Origin: JAAYCI01 sp964370195
Lineage (GTDB): Bacteria > Bacillota > Clostridia > Oscillospirales > Ruminococcaceae
NCBI GenBank assembly: GCA_964370195.1
Contig: CAYJIH010000014.1
Location: 1-38,916 of the forward strand
Reading direction: 5' to 3'
Length of the DNA stretch: 38,916 nucleotides
The notes beneath the pieces were generated by a model. That model did no database searches and was not told the DNA's origin. It saw only the letters and a program-made list of their open reading frames with translations. The translations under genes were made by a program, and so were the position numbers. Of this stretch, positions 8,251-15,214 are shown piece after piece; positions within the stretch are counted from its first letter, which is position 1; every line of letters begins with the position of its first letter.

Positions 8251-9588
8251 TTATTTTACGGCACGCGCCCAAAAATCGGCACATTGCTGGCGAGATGCCT
8301 GTAACACAGCGTCTTCATCTACTGTTTGAATTACGCGCTCTTTCATCACAAATTTACCGTTAATCATGCTACTGTCTACACAGCGGCCCGATAAACCAAA
8401 CATAACATGGCCAGCAATGGTGCCGGCTTCTAGCGGGGTATGTGGCGTATAGCCCAGCACAATAATATCGGCAGCTGCACCCGTTTTTAATTGGCCAAGC
8501 GGTGTATCAAAATAACGTTTGCATATGTCGGCATTGGCTTTGAAAAGCATGTTCATACTTTCCATAAACCCAATACTTGGGTTTTGTTTTTCGTGTTTGT
8601 GGATGATATTGGCAACTTTGAGTGATTCGAACATGTCTTGCGTATACGCATCGGTGCCAAGGCCCAACAAAATATCATGAGCCAATATTTCCATAGCAGG
8701 GGTGCACCCCACAGCATTGCCCATATTGCTTTCTGGGTTATGAACAGCCATGGTGTTTGTGTTGTGCAAAATGTCCATTTCATTTTCGTCGATGTGAACA
8801 TTGTGGATGGCTAAAGTTTTTTCGCCCAGAATGCCGGCATCATGCAGGCGTTCTACTACGCGTTTTCCATATTGTTTTTGGCTGTCCTCTAAATCGGCAA
8901 TGCCTTCTGCTACATGCACATGGAAGCCGGCATTCCGGTTGCCCATGGCGTCCACACAGGCGGCCAAAGTGGCGTCGCTTAAAGTGAAGGAAGCGTGCAA
9001 ACCAAACATTCCTTTCACCATGTCGCTTTTGTCATTTGCGGCATAATCAATAAAGGCAATGTTTTCTGCAATGGCAGCCGCTGCTGTGTCTTGGCCGTCA
9101 CGGTCGCTTACTTCATAGCAAAGAGAGGTGCGCAGGCCAATTTCGCTTAAAGATTTGTGCAAAGCAAATAAGCTGCCTTTTACATAATTTTGGCTTGCAT
9201 GATGATCGAATAAAGTGGTTACACCACAGCGGATGCTTTCTAGCCCCGTGGCGTATGCACTGTAGCGGCAATCCTCTAAATTTAACACTTTATCGATGCG
9301 CCACCACATATTTTCTAATATTTCCAAAAAGTTACGATTGGGTTGTGCTTGCGGCAAGCTAAGCCCGCGGGCAAAAGAAGAATAGATATGCGTATGTGCA
9401 TTAATAAGGCCCGGCATGATGAGGCGGCCTTGCACATCGTAAAACTCTGCATCTGGGTAGTTTGCTTTTAAATCGGCAGTGCTTCCCACTTCTATAATGC
9501 GTCCGTTTTCTGTAGCAACACACCCATTTTCAAAATACGGTGTATCTTCCACCCAAGTAATCATCCGTCCGTTCCCAATTAAAATCAC
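8251..9588 (-). CDS. ssnA: SsnA-type aminohydrolase
   Basis: This is an amidohydrolase of the cytosine/guanine deaminase-like superfamily, of the SsnA branch that travels with ygfK and xdhD. Metal-site motifs are visible: NAHTHIYSS, HVHVAEG, IHNVHIDENEM and LGTDAYTQDM. I chose the GTG at 9586-9588 (445 residues) because an AAAAGGGGG ribosome site sits 8-9 bases before it. An ATG 12 codons further upstream has no such site, and the family is about 440 residues long. A 59-base gap separates it from ygfK, in the same direction. It probably deaminates or opens a purine-derived ring, but the exact reaction is not shown by sequence. Confidence 0.9.
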   Translation of the reverse strand: MILIGNGRMITWVEDTPYFENGCVATENGRIIEVGSTADLKANYPDAEFYDVQGRLIMPGLINAHTHIYSSFARGLSLPQAQPNRNFLEILENMWWRIDKVLNLEDCRYSAYATGLESIRCGVTTLFDHHASQNYVKGSLFALHKSLSEIGLRTSLCYEVSDRDGQDTAAAAIAENIAFIDYAANDKSDMVKGMFGLHASFTLSDATLAACVDAMGNRNAGFHVHVAEGIADLEDSQKQYGKRVVERLHDAGILGEKTLAIHNVHIDENEMDILHNTNTMAVHNPESNMGNAVGCTPAMEILAHDILLGLGTDAYTQDMFESLKVANIIHKHEKQNPSIGFMESMNMLFKANADICKRYFDTPLGQLKTGAAADIIVLGYTPHTPLEAGTIAGHVMFGLSGRCVDSSMINGKFVMKERVIQTVDEDAVLQASRQQCADFWARAVK

Positions 9589-9631
9589 AAAAACGCCCCC
9601 TTTTTCTAATTTGATGCATATCATTTAAGAT

Positions 9632-9660
9632 GATACAAATTTTTGTGTCCATAAAATCAA
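9632..9660 (-). promoter_or_regulatory. Possible promoter for ssnA-ygfK-xdh
   Basis: Minus-strand TTGATT (9655-9660) lies 17 bases before TGTATC (9632-9637), between the carbamate kinase terminator and ssnA. The -10 match is poor. Position is the main support. Confidence 0.3.
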
Positions 9661-9679
9661 TTTGTAGCCTAATTTTTTT

Positions 9680-9725
9680 AAAAAATCCCGCTCGACTGTT
9701 TTTTGCAAGACAGGCGGAGCGGGAT
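9680..9725 (-). terminator. Intrinsic terminator after carbamate kinase
   Basis: Arms ATCCCGCTC (9685-9693) and GAGCGGGAT (9717-9725) pair perfectly, and an inner CTGT/ACAG pairing adds to the stem. On the minus strand the hairpin is followed by a T run (9680-9684 and on). It separates the carbamate kinase transcript from ssnA. Confidence 0.85.
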
Positions 9726-9791
9726 CATTACACAAAATAAAATTTTGGGAAATACTATTTATTGCATAGGGAAAAGCAATTCAGCATACTA

Positions 9792-10730
9792 TTATTGAGA
9801 AATAACAGTGCCTGTTTTTCCATCGATGCCATCTTGTGCTTTTTCTAAAAGTGTGATAAGAGCTTTACGGCCCGGTGCAGAAGCTGCAAATTCCATGGCG
9901 GCTTCTACTTTAGGCAGCATGGAACCTGGTGCGAATTGACCTTCGCCGATGTATTGTTTTGCCTCTTCCAAGTTAAGGGTGTCTAGCCATTTTTCGTCTG
10001 GTTTACGGAAGTTAACAGCCACTTTTTCCACAGCGGTAAGAATGATGAGGTAATCTGCATCTAAAATTTCAGCAAGTTTTGCAGAAGCAAAGTCTTTGTC
10101 TACCACAGCGCTGCAGCCATTGAGACGATTTTCGCCGTCGTTGCGTACGGGAATGCCGCCGCCGCCCACAGCAATAACCACTTGGCCTGCATCTAAAAGG
10201 GCTTTTACAGTGTCTTTTTCAACAATGTCAATTGGTTTTGGGCTAGCCACAACACGGCGCCAACCGCGGCCGGCATCTTCTTTCATTTGATAGCCACGTT
10301 CAGCCATCTCGTCGGCTTCTTCTTTTGTGTAGAAGCTGCCAATTGGTTTTGTTGGGTTTTCAAAAGCCGGGTCGTCTGCGGCCACCAATGTTTGTGTGAT
10401 GATGGAGGCAACAGGGATATTTAGGTTGCGGTTCACCAATTCTTCACGTAAGGCATTCTGCAGGTCATAACCGATGTAGCCCTGGCTCATCGCTACACAT
10501 ACAGACATGGGAATATATGGTGTGCGTGCTTCGGTTTTTGCGGCACTTTCCATCGCAAGGTTAATCATGCCTACTTGTGGGCCGTTGCCATGTGCAATTA
10601 CCACTTCATGGCCTTCTTCAATTAAGCCGGCAATGGCTTTTGCTGTTGTTTGAACAGCACGCATTTGCTCGTCTAATGTGTCTCCTAAAGCGTTTCCGCC
10701 CAATGCCAATACAATTCTACGTTTGCTCAT
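9792..10730 (-). CDS. arcC: Carbamate kinase
   Basis: The 312-residue protein matches carbamate kinase along its full length. It has the N-terminal LALGGNALG nucleotide/phosphate loop, HGNGPQVG near residue 50, and AVGGGGIPV around residue 193. The enzyme interconverts carbamoyl phosphate plus ADP with ATP, carbon dioxide and ammonia. Between the xdh operon and mocA it corresponds to E. coli yqeA, where it would gain ATP from a carbamoyl group released during purine ring breakdown. No arginine deiminase genes or carbamoyltransferase are beside it in this window. It is flanked by its own terminator and a long leader, so it is probably a separate transcript. The start has a weak GAGGTG site. 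Confidence 0.93.
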   Translation of the reverse strand: MSKRRIVLALGGNALGDTLDEQMRAVQTTAKAIAGLIEEGHEVVIAHGNGPQVGMINLAMESAAKTEARTPYIPMSVCVAMSQGYIGYDLQNALREELVNRNLNIPVASIITQTLVAADDPAFENPTKPIGSFYTKEEADEMAERGYQMKEDAGRGWRRVVASPKPIDIVEKDTVKALLDAGQVVIAVGGGGIPVRNDGENRLNGCSAVVDKDFASAKLAEILDADYLIILTAVEKVAVNFRKPDEKWLDTLNLEEAKQYIGEGQFAPGSMLPKVEAAMEFAASAPGRKALITLLEKAQDGIDGKTGTVISQ

Positions 10731-11100
10731 GTTTATACACCTCTACATTATTTTAATAAAATATTATTTTTTTAGCGATTGATAGCAAGCCATATTTAAT
10801 CTTATAAAAATGCATTCTGCTATAGCCCGCTTATAAAAATGCCTTACGGCTTTGCCATTAAAGACATATGTGGCATTTTATATTGTTTTATTAACAACGC
10901 GGTGCACGGTGCAAAGCTTGATGGTTTTGCCATTGGCAAACTTCTTGCTTTTGCAAAGCAAAGGAAAGCGATGGGTTGTTCATTAAAACAAAAATAAAAT
11001 CAGTTTCGGTCTATTTTGGCGGTGATTGTTTTGGGGCATTTTTTTAGTGTAACCTTTACACCAGTGTTGAACATAGGAATCAATAAAAAACCTATCGTAT
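10731..11100 (-). ncRNA. Long structured 5' leader of carbamate kinase
   Basis: About 370 bases separate the candidate promoter from the start codon, with no convincing ORF. Several short stems occur: GTGTAA-AGG-TTACAC near 11046-11060, TTGCTTT/AAAGCAA at 10945-10961, and an attenuator-like hairpin (arms AAAATGCC 10836-10843 and GGCATTTT 10872-10879, inner GGC-TTT-GCC) that runs into UUUUUAU on the minus strand. I could not match it to a purine, xanthine, Moco or T-box leader. It is either an undefined cis-regulatory RNA or simply AT-rich spacer. Confidence 0.4.
10801..10842 (-). repeat. Pair of 13-base direct repeats in leader
   Basis: CTTATAAAAATGC occurs at 10801-10813 and again at 10830-10842, a 29-base period, in the middle of the carbamate kinase leader. 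The second copy overlaps the attenuator-like hairpin. Confidence 0.6.
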
Positions 11101-11104
11101 ATTT

Positions 11105-11132
11105 ACTATATCACGCCCTTTCCAAAAATCAA
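11105..11132 (-). promoter_or_regulatory. Candidate promoter for carbamate kinase
   Basis: Minus-strand TTGATT (11127-11132) and TATAGT (11105-11110) are spaced by 16 bases. Transcription would begin near 11098, leaving a long untranslated leader. No closer promoter of similar quality was seen. Confidence 0.5.
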
Positions 11133-11200
11133 CACATTTTTAGGTAAAATAAAAAAAAATCTGAATTTATGGGATAGTGCACACAAAATCGTGCTTTCCT

Positions 11201-11803
11201 TTAGTAAGAACGCCGAATGATTTCAGCAAGATGCAACAGGTCTTCAGGGGTATCTACATCAAGTAAGGGGAATTCGTTTGCTAAGGCAACTTGAATCAAC
11301 GCATTTGGATGTCGCTTTAGTACATTTCGAGGTGGTTCATCTTGCGCCAAAGAACAAAGTTCTTCCCGAAAAAAAGAGGAAAAGAGAACCGGGCTACCCA
11401 CTCGGTTCTCATAACAAGGTTGTACAATGCAAGCTGGTTTGCGTTGCTTTATAAGCGTGTGAATTGTTTCTTTGTTTAAAAGCGGTTGGTCGCAAGGGAA
11501 AAACATATAATAATCTGCCAAAGACGCTTGCACCCCAAGGCGAACACTTTCGCCAGAACCATGTTGCGGATGTGAATTGTGCAACACAGTAACAGGGAAC
11601 TGTTTGGCCAATTGTTTCACTTCATGATCATGCGCAACCACAAAAATGGTGCGAAACATACCACAATTGCAAAGCAGTGTAAGCGGATAGTGCAAAAGTG
11701 GTTTTCCCATAAACGGTGCTAGCAATTTGTTTTCTTCACCAAACCGCCGTGAAAAGCCAGAAGCCATTAGCACGGCATCTACGTTGTTGCATTGTGCATT
11801 CAT
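11201..11803 (-). CDS. mocA: Molybdenum cofactor nucleotidyltransferase (MocA/YgfJ type)
   Basis: The 200-residue protein has the MobA/MocA nucleotidyltransferase pattern: LMASGFSRRFGEENKLLAPF at residues ~12-31 (nucleotide binding), PCDQPLL near residue 103 (metal/nucleotide), GSPVLF and a final DVDTPEDL. MocA joins CMP to molybdopterin to give the dinucleotide cofactor used by xanthine dehydrogenase-type hydroxylases. Xdh in this cluster is the likely client. It has its own candidate promoter (11860-11888) and a GAGGTG ribosome site, and yqeC upstream is closed by a terminator. Confidence is high for the family and good for CTP use, which context favours over GTP. Confidence 0.88.
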   Translation of the reverse strand: MNAQCNNVDAVLMASGFSRRFGEENKLLAPFMGKPLLHYPLTLLCNCGMFRTIFVVAHDHEVKQLAKQFPVTVLHNSHPQHGSGESVRLGVQASLADYYMFFPCDQPLLNKETIHTLIKQRKPACIVQPCYENRVGSPVLFSSFFREELCSLAQDEPPRNVLKRHPNALIQVALANEFPLLDVDTPEDLLHLAEIIRRSY

Positions 11804-11859
11804 GTAAGCACCTCATTGGGAAATGCAAAGAGATATAAGGAATTTATTTCTATAATTAA

Positions 11860-11888
11860 ATATAATATATAAAAGCAGGAAAAGTCAA
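11860..11888 (-). promoter_or_regulatory. Candidate promoter for mocA
   Basis: Minus-strand TTGACT (11883-11888) and TTATAT (11860-11865) are spaced by 17 bases, about 57 bases before the mocA start. Confidence 0.5.
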
Positions 11889-12014
11889 ATGTATTTCGGA
11901 TATATTTTTATTTTATTTTTTTGTTTTTTTATCTAATGTTGATAAACAATCCTCTATATCTGCAAAAAGGGGGGGTGAAAAAGGAAACCGGCGTACATGT
12001 CAGATAAAGTAAAC

Positions 12015-12056
12015 AAAAAAGCGAAAAAACTTTTGAAAAGTTTTTTCGCTTTTTTT
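12015..12056 (-). terminator. Strong terminator at the end of yqeC
   Basis: AAAAAGCGAAAAAACTTTT pairs with AAAGTTTTTTCGCTTTTT around a tiny loop, flanked by A and T runs. It begins at the yqeC stop codon and would work in both directions. It ends the yedF-DUF3343-yqeC transcript. Confidence 0.85.
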
Positions 12057-12789
12057 ATGGTAAAACAAGTGATTTTCCCGTTCCGTTTTTTGCACTGCCT
12101 GCCACAATGGTGTGTAACTCGTTGGTAAACGATTTTGGCAAAAGCGATGCCAATTTTTGGGCGGTAGAAAAAGCCTCTGAGGTTTCCACTTGGCTAAAAA
12201 AAAGCACTTTTCGCCCCACCGCTGTAGAAAACAGCCCTTTTTCCTGTGTTCCAGTAATGGCCTTCACCAGATGGCTTGGAGTGATGATTTGCTCTGGCAG
12301 AATGCCTGTTAGAGAGGAGAAAAGAGGGAAGCGGTGAATTAAGTGTTCCCCGGCAGGTTTACCAATGGGCCAAATAGGGATGATTCCCACGGTAACTGTG
12401 GTGAAGGTGGGCACCACAGGTTCATACGGCGCCCATCCTTTTAAAGGCAAATTGCGCGAGCCATCACTTTCTAAAAGGGTAAGAGAATATTTTTTGGTGG
12501 CAGCATGCAACTGTTTTTTGTCAACGGCACATAATTTTCCGGTATCGCGTCTGCCGGCTGTTAAGGTGCGGCCCAAACGGGGCTTAGTGTAAGGCAGGTC
12601 TGCTTCCTCTACGAAATAATCATAGGCATTTTCTGCCGGCAGGCCAATTTTTGTTGTAGTGCTGATCAAAACGGTATCAACAAGGGCTGTTTTTGCAAGG
12701 TGATACAACAGTGTGGTTTTTCCACCACTCCCAATTAATGAGACACAGTCTCCACGTTCAATTCCAAATGCTGTTATCAATCGCTCCAC
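12055..12789 (-). CDS. yqeC: Selenium cofactor biosynthesis protein YqeC
   Basis: This 244-residue protein has an N-terminal P-loop (LIGSGGKTTLLYHL, residues ~18-31), ISTTTKI, and the family signature LLESDGSRNLPLKGWAPYEP around residues 105-124. YqeC is known from genomic co-occurrence as an accessory factor of selenium-dependent molybdenum hydroxylases, and is thought to help insert or activate selenium at the molybdenum cofactor in an NTP-dependent way. Its start overlaps the DUF3343 stop by 13 bases, indicating translational coupling. The usual partner YqeB is not seen in the window. Confidence 0.9.
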   Translation of the reverse strand: MERLITAFGIERGDCVSLIGSGGKTTLLYHLAKTALVDTVLISTTTKIGLPAENAYDYFVEEADLPYTKPRLGRTLTAGRRDTGKLCAVDKKQLHAATKKYSLTLLESDGSRNLPLKGWAPYEPVVPTFTTVTVGIIPIWPIGKPAGEHLIHRFPLFSSLTGILPEQIITPSHLVKAITGTQEKGLFSTAVGRKVLFFSQVETSEAFSTAQKLASLLPKSFTNELHTIVAGSAKNGTGKSLVLP

Positions 12790-13046
12790 AATAGATACTC
12801 CGTTGTTTGGTTTGTTCGTGTGGCCAAGAAAATATGCTCGATAGGTACATCGTTTTGCAGTAATAAATTAAAAGCTTCCTCTTTTTTGTTTACATCCAGC
12901 CTTAAGCAAAGCCCACAGCCAGCCCCGATAGAATCCGGTTTTGCCATCACACGCACAGGGAACTGGCGGTTTGCCAGGCATTCTTCGGCCGAGATAGCGG
13001 CATGTGTGGACGAAAACGTAAAGATGCATTCTTGATTGTTTATCAT
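12777..13046 (-). CDS. DUF3343 protein, putative Se/S carrier
   Basis: The 89-residue protein matches the DUF3343 family. It has a beta-alpha start (ECIFTFSSTHAAISAEECL), a conserved GAGCGLCLRLD with C44 and C47, and a C-terminal VPIEHIFLA segment. The family is repeatedly found beside yedF and yqeC and has been suggested to carry or deliver selenium or sulfur through its cysteines. The biochemical role is not established. Its start overlaps the yedF stop by four bases (ATGA) and its end overlaps yqeC by 13, so the three are almost certainly made together. Confidence 0.85.
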   Translation of the reverse strand: MINNQECIFTFSSTHAAISAEECLANRQFPVRVMAKPDSIGAGCGLCLRLDVNKKEEAFNLLLQNDVPIEHIFLATRTNQTTEYLLWSD

Positions 13047-13624
13047 AAATTCACCAAATTACCGGCACTGGCCATGGTGCCGGCTATGGCATACATATTG
13101 CTTACTGTGCCAACAGCCAGTGTGTCCTTAAGATTATAAAAATCTAGGCAAGCACCACAAACAGCCACTTGTGTTCCTCTTTCTTCTAAAACACGCAAAT
13201 CTTCTATACTGGCGGCGCCTTGCACAGCCAAGCGAACACCACCGTTAAACAAAAGGATATAAGCCGGTGGGGCATCTAGTTCGGTTAGTGAATAGAGGTA
13301 GCTTTTCATAAGCATACGGCCCAATGTTTCGTCACCATTACCCATACTTTCGCTACCAATGGCCACCACAAATTCTTGTTTGTTTTCTGTGGTAGAGGCG
13401 TGTTGCACAGAGGCGGTTACTGTGAGGCAATGAACATTGTTTTCTTGCTTTTCGGCAGAAAATGCGCAATTGTACTTTGTAGCAAGGCGCGAAATATTTT
13501 GTAAGGCTACCTCGTTGTCCACCAGCACTTGAATTTGCTCGCCGGGCAAAGCGGCAAGCAAACTTTTTTTACATTCTATTACAGGAAGCGGGCATGCTTT
13601 CCCTCTCATATCCAGTGTTTGCAT
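13043..13624 (-). CDS. yedF: Selenium metabolism protein YedF (TusA-like plus DsrE-like)
   Basis: The N-terminal ~75 residues form a TusA/SirA domain with the sulfur-carrier signature MRGKACPLPV (Cys11). The remainder resembles a DsrE-type domain, with GSESMGNGDETLGRML (residues ~92-107) and a second cysteine pair, VCGACLDFY, near residue 155. This two-domain form is the selenium-associated YedF, thought to shuttle activated selenium or sulfur. It is the first gene of a coupled operon with DUF3343 and yqeC. A GAGGATTGTA site precedes the ATG. It diverges from the desulfurase-like gene across 187 bases holding overlapping promoters. Confidence 0.88.
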   Translation of the reverse strand: MQTLDMRGKACPLPVIECKKSLLAALPGEQIQVLVDNEVALQNISRLATKYNCAFSAEKQENNVHCLTVTASVQHASTTENKQEFVVAIGSESMGNGDETLGRMLMKSYLYSLTELDAPPAYILLFNGGVRLAVQGAASIEDLRVLEERGTQVAVCGACLDFYNLKDTLAVGTVSNMYAIAGTMASAGNLVNL

Positions 13625-13676
13625 TACAATCCTCGTTTCTATCGTTTTACAAATGGTTGTGGGAATAAATAGGTGC

Positions 13677-13706
13677 TTGTATTCAGCGTTTGTTTCATGA
13701 TATAGT
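13677..13706 (+). promoter_or_regulatory. Candidate promoter for the desulfurase-like gene
   Basis: TTGTAT (13677-13682) and TATAGT (13701-13706) are spaced by 18 bases, giving a leader of about 100 bases. The -10 box overlaps the opposing yedF -10 box. Confidence 0.45.
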
Positions 13707-13731
13707 ATACCAAATAAAAGATGGATTATAA
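13704..13731 (-). promoter_or_regulatory. Candidate promoter for yedF-DUF3343-yqeC
   Basis: Minus-strand TATACT (13704-13709) is a good -10 box, with a weak TTATAA -35 (13726-13731) 16 bases away. It shares bases with the plus-strand promoter. Confidence 0.4.
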
Positions 13732-13811
13732 AATTTGTGTTTTCTATACAGATGCTGTTCTTGATAGAAAATATCTATATCAGCCCATACTTGATGAAAA
13801 GAGAGCCTATT

Positions 13812-14936
13812 ATGATGATATATTTCGACAATGCCGCCACCACGTTGCAAAAACCAGAAAGCGTGGTGCAGGCAGTAAAAAGTGCAATGGATACATTTGG
13901 AAATGCTTCGCGTGCGTCTCATCGTGCGGCTTTGCAAGCAGCGCGCACATTGTATATGGCACGAAAAACCATAGCCGATTATTTTGGGTGCAACGATGCA
14001 CAAGCGGTGGTGTTTACTAAAAATGCTACAGAAGCGTTGAATATTGCCATTCAAGCAATTGAAGGACCATTGGTAAGCAGCGAAGCCGAACACAATTCGG
14101 TGCTGCGGCCTGCCTTGAGTTTTAAAGATACTACCTTAGTGCCCGTGGATGAAAAAGGGTGTATTTGCTTAAACCAGTTGTTCGAAATGTGCACATCCGG
14201 CCCTAAAAACGTGAAAGCGGTTGTGTTGGGGCATGCATCCAATTTAACAGGGAATGTAGTGGATATAGAAGCAGTGGGGCGTTTTTGCCGCAAAAATGGA
14301 TTACTTTTTATTGTAGACGCTGCACAAACAGCTGGCTTATTGCCCATTGACATGCAAGCAATGTGTATTGATGCCTTGTGTTTTACAGGGCATAAATCTC
14401 TTTTTGGGCCACAGGGAACAGGCGGCCTATGTTTAAGCGAGCGTTTTTTGCCATCGGCATTGATGGTGGGGGGCAGTGGCAGCCATTCGTTTAGCCACCT
14501 GCAACCGGAAGAATTGCCCGACCGTTTGGAGGCAGGCACATTAAATGGGCATGGCATTGCAGGGCTGCTGGCCGGTGTGCGTTATTTGCAAGAGCAAAAG
14601 GAGAAACCACGTGAAAAAACCATAGCATTGGAACGCCTTTTTTATAAGCAAACAAAAGAAATAAAAGGCATACAATTTTATGGGGATATGGAGGCACCTT
14701 GCCGTGCACCGGTTGTAAGCCTAAATTTGCCGGGGTATTCATCGGCAGAGGTGACAGCCATTTTGGACGAGCAATTTGATATTGCAACTCGCAGTGGTAT
14801 CCATTGTGCACCTTTGCTTCACAATCGTTTTGGCACAAAAACACAAGGAGCGGTTCGGTTTTCTTTTTCGCATTTTAATACAGAACAAGAAATTGAAATT
14901 GCCACAAACGCCCTAAAAACACTTGTAAAGCAATAA
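13812..14936 (+). CDS. Class-V aminotransferase, cysteine desulfurase family
   Basis: The protein begins MMIYFDNAATTLQKPESV, typical of PLP-dependent cysteine desulfurase-like enzymes. The PLP lysine lies in FTGHKSLFGPQGTGG, after IVDAAQTAGLLPIDM. Near the C-terminus RSGIHCAPLLH carries the conserved reactive-loop cysteine. I start at 13812 (374 residues): an AAAAGAGAG site lies just upstream, and the 25 extra N-terminal residues of the longer frame do not fit the family. Cysteine desulfurases move sulfur, and many also act on selenocysteine. Divergence from yedF suggests it supplies sulfur or selenium to the YedF/DUF3343/YqeC route. Whether it prefers selenocysteine cannot be told from sequence. 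Confidence 0.88.
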   Translation: MMIYFDNAATTLQKPESVVQAVKSAMDTFGNASRASHRAALQAARTLYMARKTIADYFGCNDAQAVVFTKNATEALNIAIQAIEGPLVSSEAEHNSVLRPALSFKDTTLVPVDEKGCICLNQLFEMCTSGPKNVKAVVLGHASNLTGNVVDIEAVGRFCRKNGLLFIVDAAQTAGLLPIDMQAMCIDALCFTGHKSLFGPQGTGGLCLSERFLPSALMVGGSGSHSFSHLQPEELPDRLEAGTLNGHGIAGLLAGVRYLQEQKEKPREKTIALERLFYKQTKEIKGIQFYGDMEAPCRAPVVSLNLPGYSSAEVTAILDEQFDIATRSGIHCAPLLHNRFGTKTQGAVRFSFSHFNTEQEIEIATNALKTLVKQ

Positions 14937-14957
14937 TGCATTACACTTTTAATTAAC

Positions 14958-15113
14958 ATGAACATGATGTTTATAGTAATGGGGATGATTTTATACATGT
15001 TGAATTGTGGATGGGTTATTGCAAGCGTCCAAAGCATTGCATGGACATTGTTAGCCATTCAAAAAGGGAATTGGCGTTTTTGGAAAGTAGTAATGAATGT
15101 TTTACAAGCTTAA
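14958..15113 (+). CDS. Possible 51-residue membrane peptide
   Basis: A short open frame follows the desulfurase gene by 21 bases. It encodes a strongly hydrophobic stretch (residues ~2-34, with MMFIVMGMILYML and VIASVQSIAWTLLAI) and then a basic, aromatic tail (KGNWRFWK), consistent with one or two membrane passes. A plus-strand terminator follows at 15179-15210. Against it, there is no clear ribosome site before any of its ATGs. It may be a small protein translated by coupling, or chance. I recognise no family. Confidence 0.3.
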   Translation: MNMMFIVMGMILYMLNCGWVIASVQSIAWTLLAIQKGNWRFWKVVMNVLQA

Positions 15114-15178
15114 GAAGACGCCATAAAAGCAAGGGGATTGTATCCGGTTCACCAGTGACATACTACATCAAATGGATT

Positions 15179-15210
15179 AAAACAGACATCTTGTATGGCT
15201 GTTTTTTTTT
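15179..15210 (+). terminator. Intrinsic terminator, plus strand
   Basis: AAACAG-A-CAT and ATG-G-CTGTTT pair around CTTGT and are followed by a run of nine or more T. It ends the desulfurase transcript just before the convergent MATE gene. Confidence 0.75.
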
Positions 15211-15214
15211 GCAT

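Noticed and set aside
10731..11100. Purine, xanthine or Moco riboswitch upstream of carbamate kinase
   Set aside because: The conserved core sequences of these classes were looked for and not found. Only an unassigned leader is reported.
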